The position numbers were made by a program, and so were the translations under genes. DNA of 64,000 bases from NCBI GenBank assembly GCA_963965975.1, contig OZ014421.1, forward strand, positions 1,555,001-1,619,000. Direction: 5' to 3'. The DNA is from Xestospongia bergquistia. Its lineage: Eukaryota > Porifera > Demospongiae > Haplosclerida > Petrosiidae. This document shows positions 11,271-22,782 of the stretch, in pieces. The notes under the pieces were generated by a model. It made no database searches. It was not told the DNA's origin and saw only the letters and a program-made list of their open reading frames with translations. Within the stretch, counting starts at the first letter, position 1. Each line of letters starts with the position of its first letter.

Positions 11271-11970
11271 ACATGAAAATGTATTTTAGTAGACATATTA
11301 ATTGTCTTATTAATACATGTACATTATATAGTATTAAATAGAGTTTGATTTTAGATATGATTATGTTTATACATGTAGTTTTCTGAGTGTGTATTAACAT
11401 TTAATGATTATTAGTTTTCATTCACTGATTGGTAATTGCTATTTATATTTTTGTAATTAAAAGATGTTTTATCAATAAGAGTTTTATAAAAATCAATAAA
11501 TATATTGTCAATGATATTTTAAAAACATAGTAGTTAAGAATAAATTATATTGGTAATCAATTATTATATATCACAATAAAATTTTATTGATTGATTTATC
11601 AATATATGGTTATACAAGTTGCCTGAGTCAAGCTTTCTTTGATGTAAAAATATCAACAATATACTGCTTTCATTGCTAATGTAGTAAGACAATATTAAGG
11701 ACTGTTTATGCAACCAACATTTAGAACTAATAATGATTTTTTAATTCATATTATGTATAGACGAATAAAAGTTAACATTCAGGAATAGATCAAATTGATT
11801 TAGCAGTCATGTAATCCAAGCTGCCATCATATTTTCTTAAAGTGTAAAGGTCACTTCTTATTGTACTCACCTAGTGAAGGCTTATCGTAACAAGTACAAG
11901 ACACATTCAATATAATGATATGATTAATAAATAACCTTTCCATTTGATTTTGAAATATAATATTAATGTA
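11271..11970. other. 3' intergenic region of receptor A
   Basis: AT-rich sequence with no credible ORF. It ends where a fragment of another receptor copy begins. Confidence 0.6.
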
Positions 11971-12090
11971 GATGCAGAAGTTCCTTTAATGAATCCTAAA
12001 TCCCCTACTTTAATATGTGAAACTAGTTCAGTGACTGTAGTATCAGTAGTAATGAGACGAGAATCACTACTGGATGATGAAGATGACTAA
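11971..12090 (+). pseudogene. Tail fragment of a lost receptor copy
   Basis: Forty codons read DAEVPLMNPKSPTLICETSS and onward, ending RRESLLDDEDD and stop. They match the last residues of receptor B (DVEVPLMRPGSP...LLDNEDD) but not receptor A. The DNA after it, to about 12565, also matches the flank of receptor B (19864-20352). A whole B-type copy was therefore once here and all but its last 40 codons was deleted. Confidence 0.85.
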
Positions 12091-12584
12091 TGCTTGATTT
12101 CTTACCATATAATACAATTGTTTTAATTCTAGCTCATAAAACTAATTATGTTTGATTTATATAACCTTATATCTGATATGTAGTTAATAGCAATAGCAGT
12201 ATGTAGTGTAAATTATAATATCATAGAAGCTAAGTGTGTTATTATGTACTACTAAATATACTGTTACTATTGTTATATTTGTTATTTACTATTAATTATA
12301 AAGGTATATTTTATATTATAACTAACTCTTATTGTTATAAGTACTAGTACTATATAGTGACATATCAATTGACAGTACAGTTACAACTAGTGTACTGGTC
12401 ACTTCATACTATTCACTACATAATGTGTAATATCATAAAAAAGTGTGACAACGTATTAATTAGCTTTGCAATATTACTTTTATTAATGAGTATTAACAGG
12501 AACCCACAGGCTCAAAAGGAGGAATGAGTGTACAACTTTTTATTCAAGACATCTTTTGTAAAATGACAGAGGTTGTTTACATTT

Positions 12585-12662
12585 CCGGAAGTATACGGAA
12601 ACGTTATGAAATTTGTATGAAAATAATAATGAAGAAAAAATTAATATGTGTTCCGTATACTT
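12585..12662. promoter_or_regulatory. ETS-like site and 12-bp perfect inverted repeat
   Basis: CCGGAAGT (12585-12592) is an ETS-family consensus and overlaps the left arm AAGTATACGGAA (12589-12600). The exact reverse complement TTCCGTATACTT lies at 12651-12662. A possible start codon is at 12701, 38 bp further on. A promoter role is an inference. Confidence 0.35.
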
Positions 12663-12700
12663 ACAAAGCAACGTGGAAGTTGTAAGCAGTTAAGTATGGG

Positions 12701-12794
12701 ATGACTGAAGAACCTGCTGCTAAGAAATTTAAACTTGATGAAGGAAATTCTGTACTAGAACAAGACAGTAATATAATTCATGTCATGACAAAGA
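12701..12794 (+). CDS. Candidate first exon of an unrecognised gene
   Basis: ATG opens MTEEPAAKKFKLDEGNSVLE and continues to a possible donor A|GTATGTAA at 12794. The acidic, lysine-containing start and the upstream ETS-like motif look like the beginning of a nuclear protein, but no second exon could be followed with confidence. It may be a remnant or a chance ORF. Confidence 0.25.
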
Positions 12795-13446
12795 GTATGT
12801 AATAATATTATTTTTATTTTCTCCATATTTACATATTCTGTGACTAAATCCTTTGAAAGACTGACTGTGAAATACAGTCTTTGTTTTTCAAAGTCTAAAG
12901 TGTAAGTTAATGTCATATATTTCTAGTTGATATTCATTTCCTTTTTATTTCTATTGGATCGTTGGACATCAGGATCAAGGCTAAAGATATTGATCTATTT
13001 CAAAGAGTCTGGGGTGTAAGTTAACAGCATACATTATTAGTTTATATTAACTCATAATAAGTTTAAAGATAGTATATGGCAGTTACTAATTGATACTTAA
13101 ATTAGCCTTGACCATTATACCAGTGGATATATTGACATGTAAAAACCAAAGTCTTAAGTAAACAAGGTTATAATTGTTCTTAACAGGAATGTTGTCCCTT
13201 GAAGAGACTACATTTTCACTACTGGAAGGTTGGCAAAAAATGCACACATGTGACAGTTGTGGGTGTTGCATGCTATAGCCACACCCTTTAAGGATTAAAA
13301 CCACACCCATATATGCAGACTTTAATAATCACTGATGTATAATTATTGATGTTATCGTAATGGAGTTATATTCATGACAACTTTGATCAATGAATTGCTG
13401 GAGTTAAAATTCATCCAAAATAATTACTGTCTCTGTACTCAGCCAT

Positions 13447-13745
13447 GCTATTCCCAATATCTTTATCAGGTCTGACTTTAACTACAGAATGAGAGTAAAC
13501 ACCCTCTATATTAGAATACTTGTGCTAGTCCCATACTAATATTTCAGTGTATTATACAACCTCTATATTGAGGACACATGTTCTAGTCCATACTAATACT
13601 TTAGTGTATTTTGCAACCTCTATATTGATGACACTTGTTCTAGTCCCATACTAATACTTTAGTGTATTATACAACCTCTATATTGATGACACTTGTTCTA
13701 GTCCCATACTAATGCTTTAGTATATTATAGAACCTCTACTTTAAG
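13447..13745. repeat. 58-bp minisatellite with unique leader, second locus
   Basis: The same leader as at 4958 is followed by about five 58-bp units. The right end merges directly into the left arm of the foldback element, whose right arm also ends in a degenerate inverted unit (about 14890-14930). Confidence 0.85.
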
Positions 13746-14930
13746 AACACCTCTATTCTAAGGAGTGTCCAAGGTTCTCAAGTGTCACCTACAGTGTGAT
13801 ATACCTTTACTGTCTGTGTGATATCTCTAGAATAAGACTGTTGCTGGTGCCTTATTGTCTTCCAGTATATCAATTACTCTCAACTACTACACCACCACAT
13901 ACCACTTCAAACTTTTCTCAGTCCAATAACTAAAAACCATATCCATTACCAAATAGACCACAAACACTATTTTATACCTCATCATCTGTTTCCCTTGCTA
14001 TCTCATGTAGAAGAACTATAGTCTTGTCCCCAGACCTATACTCAAGCGAAAGTAGGTCTGGTCACATGAATTGACTTTTGTGTTCCCAGTAAAGAATGTG
14101 GCACTGGTGTTGGTATGCAATTAGAAGTAATGTGATATATGAATATTATTAAATTGAAGTGTGGAGATATGTCTACTACAAACATTGTCTTTAAAATCGA
14201 TGAAGTTGCTAAAGAATTTGGATTTACTCTCAAAGAGAAACAAAAAAATTACAAAAAAGCTTGTCTATTTTTTGTGAAGCTTTTGTGGTTGCATTTCAAG
14301 TTTCTAGCACATCTACAACTATGGAGTATAGACAGGAATATTCATAGCTCTTGTTTCTTATACTAAGATGATCTTTGGGTTTACTGCTTAAGTCAGAGCA
14401 GTAAGAGTATCAGAGTTCTTGAAGAGTAGCCATGCATACACTTTCACACCTGCTTAAATTTAATAATATTCATATTTCATACTACCTCTAATTTCGTACC
14501 AGCACTCACGCTACATTCCTTACTGGGAACACAAAAGTCAACTAGTGTGACCAGACCTACTTTTGCTTGCGAGTAGGTTTGGGGATGAGACTATAGTTCT
14601 TCTACATGAGATAGCAAAGGGAAACAGATGATGAGGTCTAAAATAGTGTTTGTGGTCTATTTGATAATGGATATGGTTTTTAGTTATTGGACTGAGAAAA
14701 GTTTGAAGTGGTATGTGGTGGTGTAGTAATTGAGAGTAATTGATATACTGGAAGACAATAAGGCACCAGCAACAATCTTATTTTAGAGATATCACACAGA
14801 CAGTAAAGGTATATCACACTGTAGGTGACACTTGAGAACCTTGGACACTCCTTAGTATAGAGGTGTTCTTAAAGTAGAGATTCTATAATACACAAAAGCA
14901 TTAGCATGGGACTAGAACAAGTATCACAAA
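13690..14930. mobile_element. Foldback element with inverted arms of about 400 bp
   Basis: The left arm (about 13690-14098) and the right arm (about 14511-14930) are near-perfect reverse complements. Examples are the pair ACACCTCTATTCTAAGGAGT / ACTCCTTAGTATAGAGGTGT and the pair TTGTGTTCCCAGTAAAGAAT / CATTCCTTACTGGGAACACA. The spacer is about 410 bp and has no coding capacity; ORFs at 14042-14366 are arm-derived. This resembles a non-autonomous foldback or MITE-like transposon. No target duplication was assigned, because the ends blend into the minisatellite. Confidence 0.75.
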
Positions 14931-16365
14931 TATAGAAGATATTCCTTTAAGGAATCTTGGCTATTAAGGGCATCAGTAAATGTATTTCCTTCAACGCATA
15001 ATCTGGGAATGTCCCTGAGCAACAAATAAAATTTGGCTTAGAAAAAGTTTACTTAGATTTTTAGTCAAAGTAAGATGATTGGTCCACCCACTAATCATGC
15101 CCAATCTAGGTTAGTACTTGTTGACTAGAGCCCACTTTCAAGTATTTTAACCCTTTTATGACTCATATTGAGCTCCATTTTTGAACAATGGATTGTTACA
15201 TGATGTATTTAAACTAGGAACTTCACCATTAGTAATCTAGCTAATAAAATTGAAAGAATAAATACAGCTAAACTCATTTCATATAAACTTTAATTAAGTT
15301 AGTGATTATCAACGTCATTGTTATTATTTAATATTACTGACTTTTCTTTTATTGGAAATTATTTGATCCTATTTTTGCCAATTGGAAATCACAGTTTCAA
15401 GGGAAACAAAGAGACAAACGAGCTGTTTTATAATAATTATTTTATTATTATATTACTTTATAATTGTAATAATGTTATTGTTATAACGTTCATTATTATT
15501 ATTGATTGTTTGTTAATATTATTTATTACAAAGACATTGTATTTAGTTGTATTTTAAAATAAAAATGATATGACAAGTAACGTAATTAAAATGTCACACA
15601 TTAGTTACCATGACAACAAGTGTCAAATAAACTTTATTATTGGGTCTCATAAATCAGTCCTTCATACTTTAAATAACAAGTGAGTATCCTGTCTTATAAT
15701 TCTATGTAACATGTATATGAGTTGTCACTATTGTGTCTATTGTGTTTATTGCAGTATTGTATAGGTAGCCCCTCCCATAACTTCTGATGACACTGTTGAA
15801 TTTAATCTCTACTACTGGTAGTGCTACTAATGTATCTCTTATAACAGTAAATGATTGATATATAATGACTGACTGACACCATTTATTGTGGACTTACAAG
15901 GACAAACCCATTCACTATATAGCTAATATATATTTACAAAATTAGACCACACAAATGGTGTCATAATACAGAAATTTAATTTGTGGTTATTAGAATTCTT
16001 ATGAAAAGTATCATAATTATTGTAATAGTAGACTATACATTGATATGTTTTGAAGGTATTCTTCTAATATGACCACTAACCATAAAGTTATGATAATAAC
16101 ACCAATTTCTTATAGATGCTATAGTAACATCTTGTAAGTTAGAAATGGTGGTCTAGAGTTAGAATAGTTCACTTACATCCGTTTTATACCAAACTATATG
16201 AATTACTATGGTATTCACAAGAAGTGATATCAATTAATTAACATACATTATTCTTATTTTATAAAAAGGCTTCGGTTATACAACTTATTTATCTTCTTTG
16301 TTCTTCAGTTTGACATTAATTCTCTATTGTTCTTCTGATCTTTCACTGTTGAATTTGCTGTCATC
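14931..16365. other. Intergenic region upstream of receptor B
   Basis: No gene is seen. About 15140-15240 resembles 20425-20500, and about 15700-16110 resembles 21820-22230, so both flanks of receptor B were duplicated together with it. The 79-codon ORF at 15318 is low-complexity Ile/Leu/Asn and is not credible. Confidence 0.6.
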
Positions 16366-19300
16366 ATGAGCTGGTGTCATATCTATTATATAACATCAGT
16401 TATACTGTATATCTATAGTGGATATGTTACTGCTTCTGAGTATTATGTCTCTGCAGCTCCTAATGGAGTACCTTGTCCTCGTACTCACCTACCTTGTCAC
16501 AAACTCTCCCACTATACTGATGACTATACATCTTACTTCACTGATGACACAATTTTTTACTTCCTAGAGGGAACTCATATTCTACAAGATACATTGGAGA
16601 TCAGTGGTGTAAGTAATATAACTCTACAGGGACTGGGACATATAGAACAAGGCTTTCATGAGACAGTTATGCAATCTACATCAATAATAAGGTTAAATGG
16701 TTACAACAGTAGTTATATACTATTTACTTATAGCACAGATATTGTATTGAAATTGTTAACAATAGCAAACTATGGATTTAATTTAAATTCAAATTTTATT
16801 GATAGCTTAATCTTTGGTGAGATCAATAATGTCGCATTGGAATGGGTATCAGTCCAGAATGGTTCTGGTAAAGGACTCGTTATTTTCAATGCTTTTGATG
16901 TGTTGATCACTAATTGCAATTTTGCTAATAATGGATATCCTAATAGTGTTGTAGCCAATGCACATATTTCCTATGATGACCAGACTAAAAGAATGTCCAG
17001 AATTAATATTGTGAAATCAAATTTCACACTGGGCTTAGGAACTGGCTTGATTTTGTTATATCATATTAATAATGAAATTGAAGTTGAGGTAATCATTGAA
17101 AATAGTGAGTTTTCACATAATAATGGTCAGTATGCAGGAGGAGTGTACATTATACTCAATTCTGGAAGTGGTAGTATTGCATTTAGTAATTGTACTATAT
17201 ACAACAATTCCTATTGGAATGAAGGAGGAGGTGGAGTTTACATTTATTTGCAAAATGGAAATGGTAGTATTGAGTTTAGTAATAGCACTATATACAACAA
17301 TACTGCTCATAATGGAGGAGGAGGGTACAGTTACTTATATAATGGAAGTGGTAGTATTGAGTTTAGTAACTGCAATATTTATAACAATACTGCATACTAT
17401 GGATCAGGAGTGTTCATTATTACTTTACTCTCTGCTTCAAAGGTCAGGGTTTTTTTTACAAATGTTTCATTTCATTTCAATAAAGTATCAAAGATGCTTA
17501 ATAAATATCAATCTGCTATGTTACTTATGAATATTGAAAATGTTCTTTTGGACCAAATTGATATTAGTAACCATAACACAAGTGGTTTAGTGAGTATTAA
17601 TAGCCCAATAATGTTTGATGGACATAGTACATTTGTAAACAATTCTGGCATTTATGGTGGAGGCATTGCTTTATATGGACTCTCCCAAATATTGCTAAAT
17701 CAGAACATAAACATATCATTTGTCAATAATCATGCTAGTGAGTCAGGTGGTGGAATCTTTGTATCAAAAGTTGTTAATACCATTGACAATACATTTTGTA
17801 CCTTTAACATTTTTTCTTATTATAATAATGGTCTTAAGGCAATGTTATATTTTGTCAACAACACAGCTGATATATCTGGTGATGTATTGTATGGAGGTGA
17901 AATATCTAGTTGTGTGAACTTTGATTTTGATCACCAATTTCATTACCCTCAACAAACAGGTCTATCAGTAGTGTCATCAAATCCTATCCAAGTGTGTTTT
18001 TGTGAATCAAACATACAAAATTGCTCTATTACAAACTTCAATATAACAGCAATACCTGGAATTAATGTCAATATATCACTAGCTACTGTTGGTAATAAAG
18101 ATGGCTTAACAAAGGGTGTAATAAAATTGACAACATCAGATAATTCATCATCTACTGTACAAACTGACAATACTAGACTAAATGCAACTTGTACCAATGT
18201 AACCTTCAAGATAACAGCAAACCCTTCATTGAACACATCAAAAGTCTATGTAACAGTTGAACGTTTACTCAGTAGACTTTCACCTGATGACTATGCTAAA
18301 GTCATTGAAGTTAGCATTGAGTCCTGTCCAATTGGGTTTCCATTACCAAATGATGTTTGCAGTTGTAGAGCTGAATTAAATACATCTTCAATAACTTGTG
18401 ATATTAACACTCAAATTATAACTAGAAATGGTGATATGTGGATTGGTTATAAAAATGACTCAGACTGTCTTATTGTTTATCCACACTGCCCCTTTGATTA
18501 CTGCAATGATGGAAATATTTATTTTAAAATGACCTCTCCTGATCCACAATGTCTTTACAATCGATCTGGCATACTCTGTGGACAATGTAGTGATGGCCTT
18601 AGTCTCATGTTAGGTTCCAATCAATGTGGACAATGTACAAATAACTACATAGCTCTTATGATTCCATTTGCTCTTGCTGGTATAGCACTGGTAGCATTTA
18701 TCATTACTTTGAACTTAACTGTGTCTGTGGGTACAATCAATGGACTTATATTCTATGCTAATGTTGTCAAAATATATGAACCTATCTTCTTTCCCAATGG
18801 TCCTGTGAATGTTCTTAGTCAATTTATTTCCTGGATCAATCTTGATCTGGGTATTGAGACTTGTTTCTTTGATAGTATGGATTCTTGCAGTAAGACGTGG
18901 CTACAGTTTATCTTTCCAGGCTATGTATGGTTTCTACTAATACTCATTATAATATCATCACATTATTCCAGCAAAGTGGTTCGACTTGTGGGTTCACATG
19001 CAGTTCCAGTTCTAGCCACTATGATCCTTCTCTCATATACCAAACTGATACGTACTGTCTTCCAAGCTCTTTATTTTGTCAATATTCAGTGTAATGGTAA
19101 TAATAATGTCACATTATTGAGGTGGTACATTGATGCCAATGTCCAATATGTAGGTTATTGTCATCTACCGTTGTTCCTGTTCTCACTGGCTGTTCTTATC
19201 TTACTTATTATTCCATACACCTTCTACCTTCTTACTATACCATTATTAGAAGGACCTTTATCAAAATACATGTGTTACTGCCAAAAGTATATGAAACCTT

Positions 19301-19863
19301 TCTTTGATGCATATGGAGGTCCATATAAGGACAAGTGTCGTTTTTGGACTGGATTTTTACTACTTGTTCGTGTTGTCTTAGCACTAGTTGTGTCTCTAGA
19401 TATTGAGACTACTATAAGTTTGGATGTGTTAACATCTCTCTTATTTGTTATTATGTCAATGTACTTCCTTTTGACAGGAATATATCGACATTTACTTTTG
19501 GCTTGTCTAGAGATGTCTTTTTTTCTTAATCTCATGATTATAGCTTATGTGAATGCACAAACCTACAAAACATCAAAGTCAAGGCAAGTGTTAAGTGTTG
19601 CTTTAGTATCAGTATCATTTATAGTATTCTGTGGTATTATCTTCTATCATGTTTGGGATCGTCTGTCTAAATCTTGTTTGAAACGACCATTTGCAAAAAT
19701 TAGGAGTGTATTTAAGAAGCCTCAATTAGATCCTATTGTTGATGACGTGGAAGTTCCTTTAATGCGTCCTGGATCACCTGCTTTAATATGTGAAACTAAT
19801 TCAGTGACTGTGGTATCAGTAGTAATGAGAAGAGAATCACTACTCGATAATGAAGACGACTAA
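16366..19863 (+). CDS. Single-exon surface protein: beta-helix-like ectodomain, Cys-rich module, multipass membrane region (copy B)
   Basis: 1165 aa, the same architecture as copy A: an almost identical signal peptide, beta-helix-like region, CPFDYC and RSGILCGQCSDGLSL cysteine module, about eight membrane segments and a longer acidic tail ending ESLLDNEDD. The membrane region is much more alike between copies than the ectodomain, which differs in sequence and in number of beta-helix coils. Three consecutive coils (SIAFSNCTIYNN, SIEFSNSTIYNN and SIEFSNCNIYNN) arise from a recent DNA tandem repeat absent in copy A. The pattern suggests a conserved signalling base with a variable ligand-facing part. 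No in-frame damage was seen. Confidence 0.88.
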   Translation: MSWCHIYYITSVILYIYSGYVTASEYYVSAAPNGVPCPRTHLPCHKLSHYTDDYTSYFTDDTIFYFLEGTHILQDTLEISGVSNITLQGLGHIEQGFHETVMQSTSIIRLNGYNSSYILFTYSTDIVLKLLTIANYGFNLNSNFIDSLIFGEINNVALEWVSVQNGSGKGLVIFNAFDVLITNCNFANNGYPNSVVANAHISYDDQTKRMSRINIVKSNFTLGLGTGLILLYHINNEIEVEVIIENSEFSHNNGQYAGGVYIILNSGSGSIAFSNCTIYNNSYWNEGGGGVYIYLQNGNGSIEFSNSTIYNNTAHNGGGGYSYLYNGSGSIEFSNCNIYNNTAYYGSGVFIITLLSASKVRVFFTNVSFHFNKVSKMLNKYQSAMLLMNIENVLLDQIDISNHNTSGLVSINSPIMFDGHSTFVNNSGIYGGGIALYGLSQILLNQNINISFVNNHASESGGGIFVSKVVNTIDNTFCTFNIFSYYNNGLKAMLYFVNNTADISGDVLYGGEISSCVNFDFDHQFHYPQQTGLSVVSSNPIQVCFCESNIQNCSITNFNITAIPGINVNISLATVGNKDGLTKGVIKLTTSDNSSSTVQTDNTRLNATCTNVTFKITANPSLNTSKVYVTVERLLSRLSPDDYAKVIEVSIESCPIGFPLPNDVCSCRAELNTSSITCDINTQIITRNGDMWIGYKNDSDCLIVYPHCPFDYCNDGNIYFKMTSPDPQCLYNRSGILCGQCSDGLSLMLGSNQCGQCTNNYIALMIPFALAGIALVAFIITLNLTVSVGTINGLIFYANVVKIYEPIFFPNGPVNVLSQFISWINLDLGIETCFFDSMDSCSKTWLQFIFPGYVWFLLILIIISSHYSSKVVRLVGSHAVPVLATMILLSYTKLIRTVFQALYFVNIQCNGNNNVTLLRWYIDANVQYVGYCHLPLFLFSLAVLILLIIPYTFYLLTIPLLEGPLSKYMCYCQKYMKPFFDAYGGPYKDKCRFWTGFLLLVRVVLALVVSLDIETTISLDVLTSLLFVIMSMYFLLTGIYRHLLLACLEMSFFLNLMIIAYVNAQTYKTSKSRQVLSVALVSVSFIVFCGIIFYHVWDRLSKSCLKRPFAKIRSVFKKPQLDPIVDDVEVPLMRPGSPALICETNSVTVVSVVMRRESLLDNEDD
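17164..17400 (+). repeat. In-frame tandem repeat of 87-93 bp coding for beta-helix coils
   Basis: Units begin at 17164, 17257 and 17344 with GGAAGTGGTAGTATTG or a one-base variant. Spacings of 93 and 87 bp (31 and 29 codons) keep the frame. Copy A has a single unit at the matching place (near 8757). Confidence 0.85.
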
Positions 19864-20935
19864 TGTTTGATTTCTTACCATATAATACAATTGTTTTAAA
19901 TCTATCTCATAAAACTGATTATGTTTGATTTATATAACCTTATTTTTGATATGTAGTTAACAGCAATAGCAGTGTGTAATGTAAATTATAATATCATAGA
20001 AGTGTTTTATTATGCGCTACTAAATTTACTGTACATTTTTGTTACTGTTGTTATTTTGTTATTGAGTATTAATTATAAAAGTACATTTTATATTATAACT
20101 AACTCTTACTGTTATAAGTACAAGTACTATCTTGTTACATATCAGCTAATAGTAATTAACAAACTAGTGTACTGGTCACCTCTACTCTATATAATATGTA
20201 ATATCATAGAAAACTGTGACAATGTTTTTTTAATTAGCATTGCGGTATTATTTTTATTAATGAGTATTAACAGGAGCCCACAGGCTCACAAAGAAGGAAG
20301 GAGCATTCGACTATGTATTGGAGCAATTAGCAAAAACACCTTTTGTAAATGACCATATAAGGAATATGTAATTATATTTATAAAGATAGAGAATTTAACG
20401 ATATTGTAACCAATGTTTTTTTAACCCTTTTATGACTTTCATATTGAGCAGTACACTGAATTGTTATTTGATATAGGAACATCATTAGTGCATATACTAA
20501 TTATGAATTATTAGCAAGGAAATAAAAAAATGCCACAAATATAGAATAAACATGTAAAGGAAATATTAAATTTGGAGCATGGTCTTAAGTCAAAACTTAA
20601 GAATTGGTTTACATTACAAAATCACTTGAAATGTTTTAAGGAGTTAGCTATATAGGTCATTGTTAAGTGACAGTAGTATTACTGCTCTCAAATGTTGCAT
20701 TACATTTTAGAAAATACTCTAATAATACCCTTTCTTTTACTGGTACAAATTAATGAGCCTTTTAAATTTTTGTCACACTTTGAAAACCTTTCAAAGCACA
20801 ATAAATTACTCTACTTAACAAGGAGCTATATAGCTGACTTCCAAAAATTCAAGTAATTTCGTTATTAATGATTTTTGGCCATTTCTTTAATTCAGACCAT
20901 GGAGTATATAGTTCATGGTCTTGGGTCACTGAATT
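19864..20935. other. 3' flank of receptor B
   Basis: 19864-20352 is duplicated at 12091-12565. The 126-codon ORF at 19972 is not conserved in that duplicate and is judged spurious. The rest, to the pseudogene at 20936, shows nothing. Confidence 0.6.
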
Positions 20936-21680
20936 AGTTTCACATGCAGTTCCAGTACTAGCCACTATGATCCTTCTCTCTTATACTAAACTGATACGTA
21001 CTGTCTTCCAAGCCCTTTATTTGTCAATATTCAGTGTAATGGTAATAATAATTTGATATTATTGAGGTGGTACATTGATGCTAATGTCCAATATGTAGGA
21101 AGTTATTGTTATTTACGATTGTTCCTGTTCTCACTTGTTGTACTCATTTTACTGATTGTTCCATACACCTTCTACCTCCTTACTCTATCATTATTTGAAG
21201 GACATGTGTTGCTGCTAAAAGTATATGAGACCCTTCTTTGATACATATGGAGGTTTATATAATTCATAGTCAATTTTTGGCTGTTTTTTTACTACTTGTT
21301 CATGTTGTGTTAGCACTGGTTATGTCTCTAGATACCTAGGTTACTATAAGTTTGGATGTGTTAACATCTCCTTTATTTCTTATTTTATCAATGTACTTCC
21401 TTTTGAGAGGACTATATCGACATTTACCTTTGGCTTGTGTAGAGACGTCCTTTTTTCTGAATCTCAAGTTCATGGCTTATTTGAATGTACAAATCTACAA
21501 AACATCAAAGTAAAGGCAAGTGTTAAATGCTGCTTTATATTAGTAATGATAGTATTTGTAGTATTCTGTTGTAATGTTCTCTATCATGTCTGAAATAGCT
21601 TGTCTAAATCTTGTTTAAAGCAACCATTTGCAAAAATTATGAGAATACTCAAGAAAGTATCCACCAATTATATTTAAAAA
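20936..21680 (+). pseudogene. Membrane-region pseudogene of the receptor family
   Basis: From SHAVPVLATMILLSYTKLIR the sequence follows the membrane half of receptor B, then breaks into several frames with stops (for example after IFSVMVIII, and TAG after SLDT). It ends near the position of the tail. The ectodomain is missing. Downstream, 21820-22230 matches the upstream flank of receptor B, so this was one unit of a former tandem array. Confidence 0.85.
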
Positions 21681-22782
21681 TAATACAGTAATTACCAGTT
21701 CATTTCAAATAGCTATTCTTAAAGAAAATAATGCACGTTAGTTAGTATGGGAACAAATGTTACATGAAATAATAGAGTGTCTAGTCTTATAATTTTAACA
21801 TAATATTTGTATAATGGAATATGTATATCAGTTGTCACTATCGTTTCTAATATCTGCTAATCATGTCAGGTTACTTCAGTATTGTGTAGTTAGCCCCTCC
21901 CATAACTTCTGATGACACTTTTGACTTTAATCATTACTACTGGTAGTGGTACTAATGTACTTCTTAAAAAATATACAAGTAAATGATTGATATATAGTGA
22001 CTGACTAACACCATTTATTGTGGACTTACAAGAACAAACCCATTCACTATATAACTAATATTATAGTTACAAAATTAGACCACACAAATGATGTCATAAT
22101 TGCAGTAACTTAATTTGTGGTTACTAGAATTCTTATGAAATTATCAAAGCCACTAGTAGACTACTGATGGATTAGTTGATATGTTTTGAAGGTTTTCTTT
22201 AACATAACCATTAACCATAGAGTTATGATAGCAACAATTTCTGATAAATTCTATTTCATATGATTCTAATAATAGGTATTACTCATAAACTCTCATTCTC
22301 TTTATTGTTACTAATGTATTTACTGAGATTCTATATTTCAGAAAAAATATGCTACAATAATTCAAATGGTCTTTTGTCAATATAACTAATCTAGTTCTTT
22401 CTCGTGATGGAGACTGTTTATGTTGTTCTGATACTGGAAGAGGTAGTTATGGTGTGAGAGCTGGGAGGTAGACACTCTTATAAAGACGATGATATGTCTT
22501 GTCTTTGTTCATGGGGAATAGCAAAACAAATCATAAAAACATGAGTTACTTTATACTTCTAAAGTTATTTATAGTTTATTAAGTACTAGTTAAATTAAGA
22601 ACTGGCTAAATTTACTATTTACGGATTTTTAACCAATTCTGAATAAAAATTAAGCAATGATATAAATTTTATATTTAGTAGTTTTTTGACTTTGTTTATA
22701 ACAAAATTGGAATGGCTAGGACTCTCATAATAACTGAGAGCTCATTATTAAGGGCGTGTCTATTTTAAAAGAAAAGCTGGCT
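21681..22782. other. Intergenic region before Kelch-kinase B
   Basis: It holds the duplicated receptor upstream flank (about 21820-22230). No gene or clear signal is visible in the rest. The last 60 bp before 22783 are shared with the matching region of copies C and D and may include the kinase promoter. Confidence 0.55.

Noticed and set aside
13441-13745. Minisatellite considered as a CRISPR-like array
   Set aside because: Units of 58 bp are contiguous without unique spacers and the genome is animal.
14042-14366. Two ORFs across the foldback element
   Set aside because: They lie mostly in the inverted arm and spacer, with no family features or conserved frame in the other arm.
17096-17530. 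144-codon plus-strand ORF overlapping receptor B
   Set aside because: Shadow frame of the receptor coding sequence; its repeats mirror the beta-helix coil repeats.
19972-20352. 126-codon ORF rich in Ile, Tyr and Leu
   Set aside because: The duplicate of this DNA at 12180-12565 has stops and frame changes, so the frame is not conserved; composition is that of AT-rich non-coding DNA.
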